DNA of 64,000 bases from Rhodosporidiobolus odoratus (GCA_034387635.1 JAOANU010000007.1:1116001-1180000), one strand, 5' to 3'. Positions 30,286 through 42,109 are shown, counted from the stretch's first letter. Program-made: numbers and translations. The notes: generated from the letters alone by a model not told the origin.

Positions 30286-32817
30286 TCAGGTCGCGAGCAC
30301 CACTCCCTCCGGCAACCTCCCCGTGAGATCTCTCCAGACCCTCTTCATCTCCAACGGATCCGCCTCACGCTTGAGGCAAACCACATCAAACCCTTCCTGA
30401 CCCTGCTCTTCTTCCTCGTGCTCCCGCCGCTGCCCTCCAGGCAGATTGTCGTCGTCTTCCGAATCTGAATCGAGGTCCATTCCCATGTTTTGCTGCCGCT
30501 GCGATGTCGGAGGGCGGAAAGACGGCTCAGGCGGCAAGATGGATTTGGAGATTTGCACGCCCACCCAGAGTTTTTGTCCCCTCTTGTCCGTGGTGATGAC
30601 TCGGAAGCGTGCAAAGACCGTACCAAGCGACGCGTCTCGGATGTCTTCGATGCTTGGAGGAGCGGAGACGGCATCATAGGTCGCTGATGACGAAGAGGAA
30701 GAGGTGGTGGGCGAGTACAGAAGTTCGTAGACTTTGCCGTTCCGGGCGGCGACGGCAGGAGGGACGGGAAGGGATAGAGAGTCGAAAGCGCGGCTGAGGA
30801 GAGACACGAGGACGGGGAGAGGGTGAGCGGTGAAGAAGCGGGTCATGCCGGGGTTGTTTCGCTGGGTCGGGGCCATGGACAGCCGGGACTGTAGCAACGA
30901 AGCATGTCAGTCGATAGAGCCAGGGCTCTCGAGTGCGGAAGCTCGATCAAGAGACTGAGCATGCCCACACGTGGATGACGGCAGAAAGGAACGCACGTAG
31001 AGCTGCATACTGCTGCTGAAGGCTTGCTGTGGGTCCAAGCCGTGCTGGGTGAGCTTCTGGCTCATGGCGGCTTGCGTAGCACTAGGAGGCTGCTGAGAAG
31101 CGACCTGCATATCCGACATTGCCATGCTGCGAAAGCCAAAGGTTAGCCAGCATTCGGGAGGAAGACACGAAGGAGGCTATAAAAATTATCAGAGCGCACA
31201 TTTCGGCAAAGTCAGACGCGGGTGGTCCGACGTAAGAATGAGCATGCAACGCTCGTAGCATGTCGTTGGAAAGGCGGTGCGGATCGATGACGAGCCCGGT
31301 TGTCGGCGAGAGGTAGTCGTTCGGCCTGCGACGTTCACTTGTCAGCTCCACACGGCCGGAGAAATAAGGAGAATGAGGCAACTTTAGGGGAAAGCTACGA
31401 CGTACTGCCTAAACCACTCTCCTCTCTCGATATCGCTCAATTTAGGCCGTTCGTCCGGGTTTACCGTGAGTACACGTAGTAAATCTTGCATTACTGCGCT
31501 GTTGGCGGAGTACTTATTCCACGGATGCTCGCGCATGAAGAAGGCTGGGCCGCGCAGATAGGTCGCAAATTCGGGAGCAGCGGTAGTGGGTTCGTCCCAA
31601 GGGGTATCTAGAGGGGCGAGAGAAGAGAACAAGTACGCGGTGTGGGAGCAGTGTCAGGATCAGGCGATAGGTGCGAGCAGGAGTGACTCTGGAAAGCGGC
31701 ACGGAGGAGAGAGAGGAGGCAACGCACTTCCGAAGAGCAGAGCGAACAGGACGACTCCCGCGCTCCATACATCAATAGGCTCGGCAGCATAGGGCTGTGG
31801 TCGGGCAAGCTCGGGAGCGGCTGTAGCCGCATATCTATTGTCAGCACCAGGGCTAACGACAGGGACACGGAGGAAAGAATGTACCGTAGGGTGGACTACC
31901 GCAGCGGTCCTTGAGTAGCCGTTCTTGACCCTTGTACTTGAAGACCGTGGCTAGACCGAAGTCGGACACTTTCAAGTTGCCTAGGATGTAACAAGACTCG
32001 GTGAGCTCGGTGGACGATGGAGAAATCTCGGGCTCCGTGGGCGCGGGAAGGCACGGAGGGAAGACGCACCTCCGCCATCGACGAGGCAGTTTTCGGGCTT
32101 GATGTCGCGATGACAGATGCCGTGATGGTTGAGGTATTTCTGCGCGCGGGCCAAGGTGTTGTCAGACTCTGTCACGTAGACTAGCGGAACGGACAGGAGG
32201 GAAAGCGGACGCACGAGGCCTGAAATGAGCTGCTTGAAGTAGAGGTGGGCAACCTGCTCGTCGATGCCGACGTCGGGTGCTGTTGACAGAGATGAACAAG
32301 ATGAGCGGCGTAGAGGACGAGGCACGAAGAAAAAGGACCAACTGATTTTGTCGAAAAGGTCGCCGCCAATTGCTGCATGTATCCGAGGCTCGTCATCCTG
32401 GTGCGAAGTACTAGCAGGGTGAACTTACTCACCGAGGTCCAGGATCATGTACAATCCAGCTGGCCACCGCATCGTCCGTGGTCGCCGGGACGTTTTCTGC
32501 TCGCCTCCGCCGGTGGTTTTCTCGTCCGCGCCGATCTGACACTCGCACTCGTCGCGGGTCTCTCCTCCAAAGAGCCTCAAAATGCTGCGGTGCTGAAGGG
32601 TCTCGTGTATCCTCATTTCTCGGACGAGTTGTTTGGCTTTGGCTTGCACGGCAGCCTGTTCGGCTTGCGAAGTGATGGAGAGAGGGACGACTTTGAGGGC
32701 GGCGAACTCGCCGAGCTGAGGGTTGAGAGCGCGGTAGACAGTTGATTGACCTCCTTGAGCCAGGTGTTCACGAGGAACGTAACCAAGTAGAGGTGGGAAC
32801 GAGGCGAGGACCGTCAT
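30286..32817 (-). CDS. CHK1: Checkpoint kinase Chk1
   Basis: Predicted 599-aa nuclear Ser/Thr kinase that arrests the cell cycle after DNA damage. The N-terminal kinase domain has FAALKVVP (Lys), LDLAIGGDLFDKI, ICHRDIKPENCL (catalytic loop), KVSDFGLATVFKYKG (DFG), CGSPPYAAPELARPQPYAAE, DVWSAGVVLFALLFGNTPWD and NPDERPKLSDIERGEWF. The C-terminal part (MTRFFTAHPLPVLVSLLSRA ... RFRVITTDKRGQKLWVGVQI ... READPLEMKRVWRDL) matches the KA1-like regulatory domain. Ten exons (3' to 5'): 30286-30888, 30997-31126, 31200-31325, 31406-31607, 31728-31820, 31885-31980, 32070-32139, 32215-32279, 32343-32372, 32433-32817; total 1,800 nt in frame. An upstream in-frame ATG at 32889 would add 24 residues; I prefer MTVLASFPPLLGYVP. 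It shares a divergent promoter with the NAP-family gene. Confidence 0.92.
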
Positions 32818-33172
32818 CGTCGCAAGGTGCAAGGGTACGGTCGAGTCTTGTGTGTAGGCTACTGAGTATAGCTTTGAGCCAGAATGCAAGCGACAACCGA
32901 AACAAGCGGAAACTCAAAGTTGCCAGTTGCGATTGCGGAAGGAGGAAGTACGCGATTGTCACGCGTCACTCATTCTCCTCGCTCTCTCAGCGGGACAAGT
33001 ACACTGTAAATGGGAGTATCTGACTAGACACGCTGTACTGCTGTTCCGGTGCCATCCTAACGAGATCGAGAGGAGTTAGTCGCTGAGCGTAAATTCAGCT
33101 TGGATTTCCAATCCAAGTTCCACCTGCAGCTTGCTTGCAACTCAACTCGTGCTCTATCATTCAAGTAGAACC
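32818..33172. promoter_or_regulatory. Divergent promoter of CHK1 and the NAP-family gene
   Basis: 355 bp between two outward-facing start codons. No TATA box was recognised. Confidence 0.5.
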
Positions 33173-34351
33173 ATGTCGGACATTGAAGAGATCTCTCGCA
33201 TTGACATGCTCAAGCAGGCATTCGGCGAACACGCCGCTGTACGTCGTTCCGTTCCTCCACCCCCTCCACCTCGGGCCATGCTGACCTCTCCGTTCCCTTA
33301 TCCGGCTCTGATCCCGTCCAGGCCTTCGAGGACAACCTCGAGCAGCAAGCCAAGGCTCACTTTGAAGCCTGTACGCTCTTCTCTCTCTCACCGTGCTGTT
33401 CCTACCCCACCCCACTCACCTCTCTTTCCGTTTCTCCTGCTCGCAGACAAGTTCAAGGTCAAGCAGCAGGCTCCCGTTTACAAGTCTCGCGCCGAACTCG
33501 CTGCCAAGATCTCCAACTTCTGGGCCACCTCGCTTGCCCAGTGCCGCAACGTCGCTCAGCACATTGACCCCGTCGACGAGGATGCCCTCAAGCACCTCAA
33601 GAACGTCGAGATTGTGCACGACGAGGAGGACGTCAGGAACTACGACATTGTCTTTGTGCGCTGGGCTTCCTCTCCGTTGCCCTCCCCGCCACTTCTTTTC
33701 CCATCGCTCTCGCTCTCTCGCCGCCCTAGTGCAACGTACCCACTTTGGGTTTCACACGTACTCACGCTCGACACGCACAGACCTTCTCGCCCAAGAACCC
33801 CTACTTCAAGGAGACCGTCCTCTCCAAGAAGGTCACCGTCAACCCTCCCTCGTCCATCTCCCCCGCCCCTCCCGCCGTCGCCGCTCACGACATCGACGCC
33901 CCGAGCTACATCCTCCCCGGTACTCGCATCAGCTGGACCTCGCCCGAACACGACTTGACCAAGAAGAAGCCGCGGCCCGACGTCAAGATTGGTGACAAGG
34001 AGGAGTACGACGGGTTTGAACCGGGAAGCTTCTTCAACTGGTTCTCGGAGGAGGGTGAGGACCGAACGAGCCTCGGCGAGACCCTGTTGGAATGGTACCC
34101 GCATGCTGCTGAGTACGTCCAGCTGCCTCGCGCCCCACCTTCTGTCCCTCTTCACTTTGCTCACTCACTCTGCCTCTCGCAGATACGCCGCCGGTCTCCA
34201 AAACCTCGACTTTGACGAGTCCGACGACGACCTCGGCGCCGAGTTTGGCTTCAGCGACGAGGAATCGGAAGACGACGACCCGAAAAAGGAGATTGACCTG
34301 AGTGACGAGGAGAACAAGAGGCCCAAGAAGAAGCAAAAGCAGAAGAAGTGA
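33173..34351 (+). CDS. NAP-family histone chaperone (SET/Vps75-like)
   Basis: Predicted 274-aa acidic-tailed histone chaperone. NAP-fold marks in order: a dimerisation helix (LKQAFGEHAAAFEDNLEQQA), KISNFWATSLAQCRNVAQHI, DEDALKHLKNVEIVHDEED, YDIVFTFSPKNPYFKETVLS KK, SFFNWFSEEGED, GETLLEWYPHAAEYAAGLQN, then a C-terminal tail rich in D/E followed by basic KRPKKKQKQKK, a likely nuclear signal. The loop GTRISWTSPEHDLTKKKPR corresponds to the insert before the FFNWF segment in SET proteins. Five exons: 33173-33238, 33322-33370, 33447-33655, 33781-34112, 34183-34351. An in-frame ATG at 33131 exists but gives an atypical extension. SET/Vps75-like rather than Nap1 is inferred from the short length. 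Confidence 0.85.
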
Positions 34352-35165
34352 GCGGGACGCATGACGGTAGAAGAGCTCGAGGTAGGTGTATAGTTATGCG
34401 GTAAAGTCATGCTTCTGTCCATCGACACGGCGTTGCGTTCTCTGCTGCTCCTTGCTGAACATTCTTGTTTCAGCCGGCTTTATCGCGCATTACCTTGCTC
34501 CTGGTCTTTCTACCGCCCATCCCTCCATACCACGAAGCAGTCACGCGGTCAGTGCCCCGAGTTGCTGAGCGAGACTGTGGACGCGCTTCAACTTGAGCGA
34601 TTCACAGCCACGGGTCAGAACGAAGACTGCGGATAATCGGGCTTCCCTTTCCTTCCCGGCCCACCGGACGGCTCCAGACACCGTTAAATTTCCCTGACAA
34701 TCGACTCCTGCATCATTTCTTACCGGGCCTTATTCACAACTTATTCAAATCTAGCGATCGTCGGTCATGCGCAGACAGCGGCAAGCCGAATCGAAGGGTT
34801 GACAGCGAAAAGATCAGCGTGAGGGAGCCTTCTCAGATTGCCTTTTCTCGACCAGCACTGACCTCCAGCTCAGGCCAGGAGGGGGTGCACCAGCTCGTGC
34901 AGTGTGCTTATGCCCAGCACGACGATGGGTGCAAAGTCACAGAGGCGCAATACTCGCGCGTTCCGTTGTTTTCTCGGCCGGCTTCATCTCCCTCTCTTTC
35001 GCTTCCGTATGTCCGTATGCAGTCGACGCCTGGGCTCAATCTGATCCCGGACGATCCGGTTCCAACGCCGTACAACTTGCACATGCCGCCACTGAATGCG
35101 GCTTGTCCGCTGAGGTCAGCTCGCGCTGTCAGCAAGACGACCTCGGAGAGAAGATGGGGGAACGG

Positions 35166-35199
<34 letters not shown>

Positions 35200-35527
35200 G
35201 AGCTCCGAGCTGGGTGTCTTATCTTCTCTCCTCTTCTTCCTGCATCCTTGCTCCGCCGAGCCCCCGTCTGCTCCTCTTCGAACGCTGAGAACCGGTTCGC
35301 AGCCCGGCGACCCTAATAACTCCCGTAGGTCAACACGCCGCGGTGTTTCCACCCTGCCATAAACACTTTTGCGCCCCCTCTTTCTTGACACCGCCTCCTC
35401 TTACGAGCCTCCACATCAGCTTTGTCGCTGAGCTCTCCTGTTTCAGCCCAGCCTGCTTTGCAACTTTTCATCCTCCCCTCGTCCTTCTCGCTCAAGTCCG
35501 CCTTGCAGCTCGCCTCACCTCGACTCG
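34352..35527. other. Long intergenic region with G30 tract
   Basis: 1.18 kb without a recognisable gene between the NAP-family gene and the Zn2Cys6 factor, both on the plus strand. It includes a G homopolymer at 35167-35196. The CT-rich stretch at 35350-35520 is a likely promoter/5' UTR for the transcription factor. Confidence 0.5.
35167..35196. repeat. G30 homopolymer
   Basis: Thirty consecutive G residues, potentially G-quadruplex forming, about 330 bp upstream of the Zn2Cys6 transcription factor start. Confidence 0.95.
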
Positions 35528-37012
35528 ATGTGGCCTCACCCGGCGTCAGCTCACTCCGCGGCGCCTCGGGGCAGTCTCTCGCCGTCGTCCGCGTCGACCT
35601 CTGCGTCTGCTCAAGCTCTGCCGGTCGTCTCGAGGGAGAGGGAGACGAGCAATGGCGGCGGAGGTGGGGGGAAACGGTCCGCCGACGCTGCCTTCGGGGC
35701 CACGCTGGCCGTCGGCATGGTCAGGAGCAGTGCCGCTTGCACGTTCTGTAGGAAACAAAAGGTCTGTCTTCCTTTCAATCCACTCCCGCTGTACATAAAC
35801 GCACGAGCTGACTTCCCCTACTCTTCCTTCCCGCTTCCCGCTTCCCGCTTCCCGCTTCCCGCTTCCCGCTCCGCCTACTGGCCTACGCCTGCTACTTGCC
35901 TCTCCCACCCTCGTCATCGATATGTCGCTCGAGCTCTGGTAGATGAAGTGCGATGGCCCGGCCGCAGCTCCTTGCAAGCGTTGCCGGATCGCCAACGTCG
36001 AGTGCATTTTCGACGATCCCGGCAGCGCCGCAGTCGGCAAGAGCACTACCAAAGTGCGGAGCAATGCGCAGGCCTTGGCAGTCGTCGAGGGGTACGTCCC
36101 CTTCTCTTCCCCTTTTTGCACTTCGACTTGAACTGCTTTCGGGCAGGACGTATGCTTACGTGGTTGCTATGACGCTCATATAGGCGAGTTACGGCGATCG
36201 AACATCGCCTCGTCAGGCTCGAAGAAGGTCGAGGCGCAGATCCTCCGCCCAACGGTGGGGCTATTTCCGTCTCACCTCATACGGAGCCCGCCGCGTCCCT
36301 CTCGTCCAATCCGCCGCTGCTCCCGCAAGGTTCTCACACGCAGTCCAATGGCTCTCCCGAGCAAGACACGTCGGCATTGCAAGCTCGTATAGGGCACCTC
36401 GAAGCTCAAGTCCGCGCTCTGCAAGGCGTCGTATACCAGCTTCTCCCTCCGGCGGGGTTTCCCATGCCGCCTCCGGCACCGTTCGCCTCTCCTGGACCTG
36501 CGTACTCCCCCTACCCGCCCCCGTCAGGCATCACTATTCCTGCGTCGACGTCCTTTCTCCCGCCTTCCTCCGGCGCACTCGGCGGCCCCTCCCGCTGGCT
36601 CGCCTCCTTTCCCACCGGATCAGCCATGAACGGTGGACACGGCTCCGAGCCCTCAACCCCCGGCATCGCGCCTCCCCTCCCTCCACCTCTCCCTCAATTC
36701 TCGCACCTCCAGCTCCATTTTTCTCCTTCTCAGCCTTCCGATCCTACTTTCTCTACTACCACTCCCGCCACCACCACCTCCTCTTGCTCGACGAACCAGC
36801 AGGCCCAAGCCCAAGGGCAGTACCCTACGCCTGACCTACCTTGTTCGGCTCAGATGTCGAGTTACCTCTCCCACCCTCACCACGGGGTCGGACCGCTGGC
36901 GAGTCCGCCTTACCCTGCTACCTCACAGCTGTTTCAGCCGCACCCTCAGCATCCGCAGAGTCAAGTTGGGGTCGAAGCGTTGTTGGGCTTGCAGAGAGCG
37001 GCGGTGGAGTAG
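35528..37012 (+). CDS. Zn2Cys6 (fungal GAL4-type) transcription factor
   Basis: Predicted 403-aa nuclear DNA-binding protein. The binuclear zinc cluster is complete: CTFCRKQK (end of exon 1) joins MKCDGPAAAPCKRC and RIANVECIF (exon 2), giving C-x2-C-x6-C-x7-C-x2-C-x6-C. A short linker leads to a coiled-coil-like region (RVTAIEHRLVRLEEG and QARIGHLEAQVRALQGVVYQ), a likely dimerisation helix. The rest is Pro/Ser/Gln-rich with no fungal_trans domain seen. Exons: 35528-35761, 35943-36091, 36184-37012. The first intron (181 nt) contains a heptanucleotide repeat. Targets cannot be inferred. Confidence 0.85.
35826..35871. repeat. Heptanucleotide minisatellite (TTCCCGC)n
   Basis: About six head-to-tail copies of TTCCCGC inside intron 1 of the Zn2Cys6 factor. 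A seven-base unit in a 181-nt intron would change intron length by 7 per slip and is likely polymorphic between strains. Confidence 0.9.
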
Positions 37013-37387
37013 CCGAATGCAGACGGGACGGCTGTCGATGCGGGAGCAGGCATGGGGGATAGCGGAGTATGGTACTCATACTAGTCTGTTTTGTTTTCAG
37101 TCGTGATCAGTCAGTACCCAGTTCATACATCTGTTTTGTCTATGCGCTTTGATGTTGTTGTAGGACAAGATAGACGGGGTTTCTGTTTTCTCAGCAGGGT
37201 GATAAGTTATTCCGCACCCGCCCCCACTTTATCCTGCTTCGATCCGTTGTGGGGAGGACACCAAATGAGCTGGGTACTCGCAAAGAAGGCGCAGCCGAGA
37301 GAGGAGAGCAAGGTGAGCAAGGGCAATAGAGCTACGGCACAACATCGCACATCTACAAACCCTCTCCGCGCAGTCCTACACACCTCT
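37013..37387. other. Convergent 3' intergenic spacer
   Basis: About 375 bp between the Zn2Cys6 factor stop (+) and the Bem46-like stop (-). No gene is seen. Confidence 0.5.
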
Positions 37388-39394
37388 TCACAGGTCCGAC
37401 CTCCCTCTCACCTCCCTCGCAGACCCACCTTTCTCCGCCAACTCCTGTACCTTGTCCTCCACCTCCCGTCCGACCTCTTCAAGCTCCTCCTTTGGTCCCA
37501 TACTTCCCGCGCTGACTCGCTGATTGGTCTCCTTCTCTAGCATGTCGATCAGCTCAAAGCTCTCTCCACTACCGCTGCTCTCTTCGCCGCTTGATGTCGA
37601 ACTCTTGGTCGGAGAAATTGGCGAGTCGGGGCGGGTGGCGGAGGAAGAAGAGGTGAATGTGCTTGTCGAGATGGGATCGGTTCGTGGCGTGGATGCTGCT
37701 GGTGCTGCTCGTGCTTGTGTCGATGTCGCGGAGGGAGAGGCGCCAGACAGGAGTAAGGGCAAACCGCAAACGGAAGCGATAAACTGGGCGATGTGGTGAA
37801 AGTAGAGAGGCTGGGCGCAGGTATCGTCTGTCAAGGCGGGGTAGCGTAAACATGAGCGACGAGAATGTGGAGAGGACTGACGAGAATGTCGAGAGGACTT
37901 ACTATGCGTCCCGTTCTCGAACTCCCTCCAAACCTTGTTTGAACTCCCACACAGAACGTACAGATCCGTCATCTGGCCAGGTACGACAAGCTCGTCCTTG
38001 GCGCCGGCTAGGAAGAGGACGGGAAAGTCTTTCGGGAGGGTGGCGATGTATGTCTCTGAGGGCCAAATTTGGTTGAGCAGGAGGGGGAGGAAGGGCGTTA
38101 GGTACGGCATGAGGTGGGGGATGAGTTTGGGCTGCAGGGAACACGGGCGAAAATTGGGTCGCTTTGTCAGTGTCGCTGCCGTAGTCTTCAGACCCGAGGA
38201 AGTGATACCAGGGAGAAAGACGGATCTGAGAAGAGACAGTGCTGAGCGAACTGGACGCACCAAAGACCGGAAAGTGTTCTCGACAATCAACCCCTTGACC
38301 CTCTGCGCGTTCTGACTCGCGAGATGAATCGCCACCGCCCCGCCAATACTCTGTCCGTAGAGGAAGACGTCGGTCTTCTCGAGTTGAGGGTGGGAGAGGA
38401 TGTAGTCGAGCGCGGTTTGTGAGTCGAGCTTGAGGCCTTTCTCCGAGGGTCTACGGGGGCAAGTGATGAGTCAGTGCAGCGAAAGAACGTTGCAGATTGA
38501 CGTACGAGCCTTCGCTGTGGCCGTAGCTGACATTGCGAAAAGAATACGTCAGCGTCAGGCGAGAGACTGGATGAAAGGTCCGAGAGAAAAGGAGGGAGGA
38601 CGAGCTGAAGTACCCTCGATAGCTCAGCGCAAGCACATTGCATCGCATCTTGTGCCAAAACACTTTGGCGATCGGTAGTCGGTGACCCTGCAGGCGGCGA
38701 GTAGGTGTACATCAGCATATCTGGGCAAAGTAGGAGAGTACTGTATGGGGAGCGGGCGAGAGGCCGGGACACGAAATGGCTCATCCGTCTCCCGGCAGAG
38801 TGGTACTAAGCGCGCTCCCAGGCATCGCATCCACCGCTACTCGCGGTGGACGACGTTGCCGCGGACGCTGTATATTGCTGCCGCCGCTGTATAGTGCCGC
38901 GGGTGGTGTATAGTGCCGCAGGCGCCAGCAGGAACCATGCCTCGCTCGCTCCCGCTTCGCTCGGAGAAAGCTCATCGAGCCCTCGCGGGCTCGACGACGC
39001 CCCGGCGCCTCGCTCATCGCCTGCTACCGCAGGCGACGACGCTGGGGAAGAAGAGAAGTAGACGACCCACCACATTGCCGGCGTTGGCATGGAGGAGGAG
39101 AACGGTGGGCCGACTTGAAGGAGGGACGCCGTCCTCGTGCTGGTACAGCATGAGGTAGGCCTTGATACGAACTCCATCGGGAGTGGTCAGGTCGAGGTCT
39201 TGGTAGGGGTCGATGCCAAAGTCGGAGGGGGTGGGTACGTTGGTACGGGACCCAGCGGGAAGGTTGGCAGGGTAGATAAGGCGAGATTGATACAAGTAAA
39301 GTGCGGTTCCAGCTCCGACGGCGAGAAGAGAAGCGGTCGATGCGATAACCTTGAGTACGGTGACGGGCGAGGGCAGTATCGATGTGAGGGGCAT
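37388..39394 (-). CDS. Bem46/ABHD13-type alpha/beta hydrolase
   Basis: Predicted 425-aa membrane-anchored serine hydrolase. An N-terminal span (TVLKVIASTASLLAVGAGTA) is followed by YQSRLIYPANLP, TPDGVRIKAYLML, PTVLLLHANAGNVGHRLPIA, NVLALSYRGYGHSEGSPSEK, the nucleophile elbow YGQSIGGAVAIHLA (Ser), LIVENTFRSL, DFPVLFLAGAKDELVVPGQM (Asp), and FENGTHNDTC (His). The C-terminal tail after FIASVCG is Ser/Thr-rich and ends in an acidic/Lys helix. Six exons (3' to 5'): 37388-37827, 37903-38131, 38261-38450, 38506-38526, 38614-38687, 39071-39394. Exon 3 (38506-38526) is 21 nt. The first intron is 383 nt and packed with hairpins. The family is linked to polarity in other fungi, but the substrate is not known. 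Confidence 0.9.
37857..37900. repeat. 22-bp direct repeat, two copies
   Basis: GACGAGAATGTGGAGAGGAC and GACGAGAATGTCGAGAGGAC lie in tandem inside the last intron (37828-37902) of the Bem46-like gene, with one mismatch. Confidence 0.85.
38688..39070 (-). repeat. Hairpin-rich 383-nt intron with local repeats
   Basis: This intron of the Bem46-like gene is 3-7 times longer than its other introns. It contains three perfect GC-rich inverted repeats (plus strand): CCACCGC-TACTC-GCGGTGG near 38835-38853, GAGCCC-TCGC-GGGCTC near 38970-38985 and CGCCTGC-TACC-GCAGGCG near 39017-39034. It also has three imperfect copies of a GTGTATAGTGCCGC-like unit at 38866-38925. The spacing suggests a structured inserted element rather than random sequence. 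Confidence 0.6.
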
Positions 39395-42109
39395 GTTGGA
39401 CTAGATCTTGCTGGGTCTAGGTGTATTATGAGGGAGTTTGAGTTGATCGAGCAGAGTTAACGAGAACAAGAAGAATTGAATTCATCAGTTGAACACGTTC
39501 CTGTAACCACCACAACCTGTAGAGCTACATAGGCACCCTGTTAAGCCACTATGCCTACGTCTCACCCTGGCCACGGAGCGCCCCGGTCAGCTAAGGCGTG
39601 TTCGCTGTTCCCTCTTGTTCTCCCCCACTCTCATCATCCGAGCGACTTCTCGCCCTGCCAACCCTCTAACCGCTTACTGGTCGAGTGTAGTCAATAGAAG
39701 AGACTTGATCAGGGCCAACGACTGCGCCTCGACCTGCAGCCATTGAACAAACAGCCCAAAGAAGCCCTTTCTCGGTCTCGCCCATCCTCTCACGTCTTTT
39801 CTTCGGCCTATACTGCCCACTCGACCTGGTGCACCCTCTCAGAAGACCTTGAAGAAGACGAAGTGTAGACAGCCTGAAGGATAGGCGGGCAGAGGAAGTG
39901 ACGCTGTTCCTCCTCGAAGCTTTCCGAATCACTCGCCTTGAGCCGACTCGTTAGAATACTTCAGCGCGGCTAGGCTGGTCACTTGCTTCCAAGTAGGCCA
40001 GCACAGCAAGGAATGGTCAAGGATAGTAGGTTACAAGTCCGCTCTCGCCTTTTCCTCCCATCGGTCTCCTGCTGACAAGCTGAACTCGCCGTCGCTAGCC
40101 AGAAGAGCCGACTCGAGGGCTATCTGCATCAAACTTTGTGGAAGCTCATATCGCCAATCCCGACCTTGCCTTTGCCAACGGCGGGCTCCTCTTCATGCGA
40201 CCGGTCAAGCTGCTACTAGACTCGGCAATCTCCCATCTTGCCTACTCGCTTTCTTTCCTCACATACTCACCCTGCGCAGTCACGACTCTGCCAACCTCGT
40301 CTTTGTTGATGCACATTCCCTCGACAAGGTGTCGGTTCAGCAGCGACTTACACAGCTTTTTGGACCTTCTTCAGGGTCAAAGCGCCGCACAGCTGCTTCA
40401 CACTTTCGGTGCTGTCGACTACAGCCACCATCCGTTACCCCGCACCCGCCTATGAGGAGATACGAGAATGTGCCAGAGGCCGGGAACGAAAGCGCAACGG
40501 CAGGGTAGCGAACACTCGCAGCACTCTCACAAGCCGCCGATGATCTGTACCGCTCGACCTTGACGTGGCAGAGTTAGGTGGAGCTGGAGCCTAGAGCTGC
40601 ATTGAGTTACATTGCCTTCTTACGTCCAACGGAGCTTAAGCCTCCCTCGCCTTCCTCCTGAAGTAGCAGCCACCCTCTCAACCTCGCCTCGCCTCCTTCG
40701 ACTCGCTTTACTCCTCTTTGACGCACTCGGTCATGCCCTATTTCGGCGCTATCCACCGTCTCGCCACTTGACTCTGCTATCATTCCCTCCTCGTCGCTTT
40801 TCCCACAATCGTCCTCGAACCTTCCTCTTCTCCATCTCAACCTCAGTAACCGCCTTCTCCTACCGGCCTCAACTCAAACCAAAGCCCCCTCCCTGCTTCC
40901 ATTCACTCCACTGTCCTCACACCTATCGCCGCCCTTTCCCCTCCTCTCCCTCCCACTTTCGTCTTCGTTCGTCGTCGGCCTTCCATCCTTTCTCCTCTTT
41001 CGACCGAATCCGCCAGTACCTCCCTCACTCTTCCCTCGCTCATCCAGCCATCTTTCCTGACTACCTCTCATCGCCGGAGGGGCTTCCGAGGGGAGCAAAT
41101 TCGGAATGGTTTCGAGCGCATCGCGGGGCGGGACGGAGGAAGCCGGCTTGAGGCATTGCTGGGGACTCGGTTAAGATTCAAGAAGAAGAAAAAATGGGCT
41201 TGGAGAGGGAGGTGGACGGGAGGTGGAAGGGAGGTGCAAGCTGTACGGAAGGAAATGGCCGGGAGGGAAGTGGATGGGTGTAGCGAGGATGGCGAGAACG
41301 GTGAGGCTGTATGAGAATGTGGAGGTGGTGAAGTAAAGGGAGAAGAAGGCGTGAGCGACAAACGGTAGAGCGAAAGGAAGAAGAGGGTGTGTTACCTGTT
41401 TCCCCCCTTCTCCTTCGTCTTGCTGCGCCAGCTGTTGCGACTTCGTCTAGTTTGGTGCGCTTAACAACAATAATCCGGCTCGGTTGTCGCGCAGTGCCGA
41501 GTCGGGCTGTGTACGCTGTCCTTTCACCATTCCTCGTCCTTTTCCTTCCCCTTCCCGCGGTCCTCATCTCGATCTTGAGCTTCAACAGCTCGCGTCTCAA
41601 GTACAGAGCCCAACAACGCTCTGCAGTACCGAAAGCTCCTTTCGGTGCCCACAGACCCTAGCTCGCGTAGGAGAGGTGAGCGGAAATGCCGTCGAAACGG
41701 AAGAGTGGAGAGTCGCGGTCATATAACGGCTTGACAGACAGGGTGATCGCTGGAGGTGGCGTTCATGATGTACTGGACACTTCTGAACGTGGCGGGGGGA
41801 AAGTATAGCTGAACCGGAGTGACAGAGAGCGGAAGAGGAGAGACTTTCGCCAGGGTCGACAGACAGTATACGGGGAGCTCCTATGCGCCGGTTTGTCTGC
41901 CAGCCTTTTATCCGTTGCAAGTACTCTGGTGATGAACCATGTACCCCACCGTCAGACTGCCTGTGGCACCGCTGATTTTGTACTTCATGTTTTCTCGCTT
42001 TCGAAAAGGTCACTAGGGTTATGGTCTCTAGTACCACAGGCGCTACTGAGCTGAGGACCATCCTGCTTCTCACTTTGGTGGCAAGGACCGATGGGGTTAC
42101 AATCTTGAG
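39395..42109. other. 2.7 kb without a confident gene
   Basis: Several open frames were inspected. Plus 40138-40455 starts MEAHIANPDLAFANGGLLFM. Plus 40612-41151 is a 179-codon Pro/Ser/Arg-rich frame. On minus around 41170-41650 a segment FALPFVAHAFFSLYFTTSTF with the following hydrophobic stretch could be a membrane helix. None has a recognised family, and start, splice sites and stop cannot be combined into a convincing model. A small fast-evolving gene on the minus strand at 41.2-41.65 kb is the best candidate. Confidence 0.4.

Noticed and set aside
40612..41151. 179-codon plus-strand frame rich in Pro/Ser/Arg
   Set aside because: Typical of CT-rich DNA read in one frame; no domain or hydrophobic pattern supports a gene.
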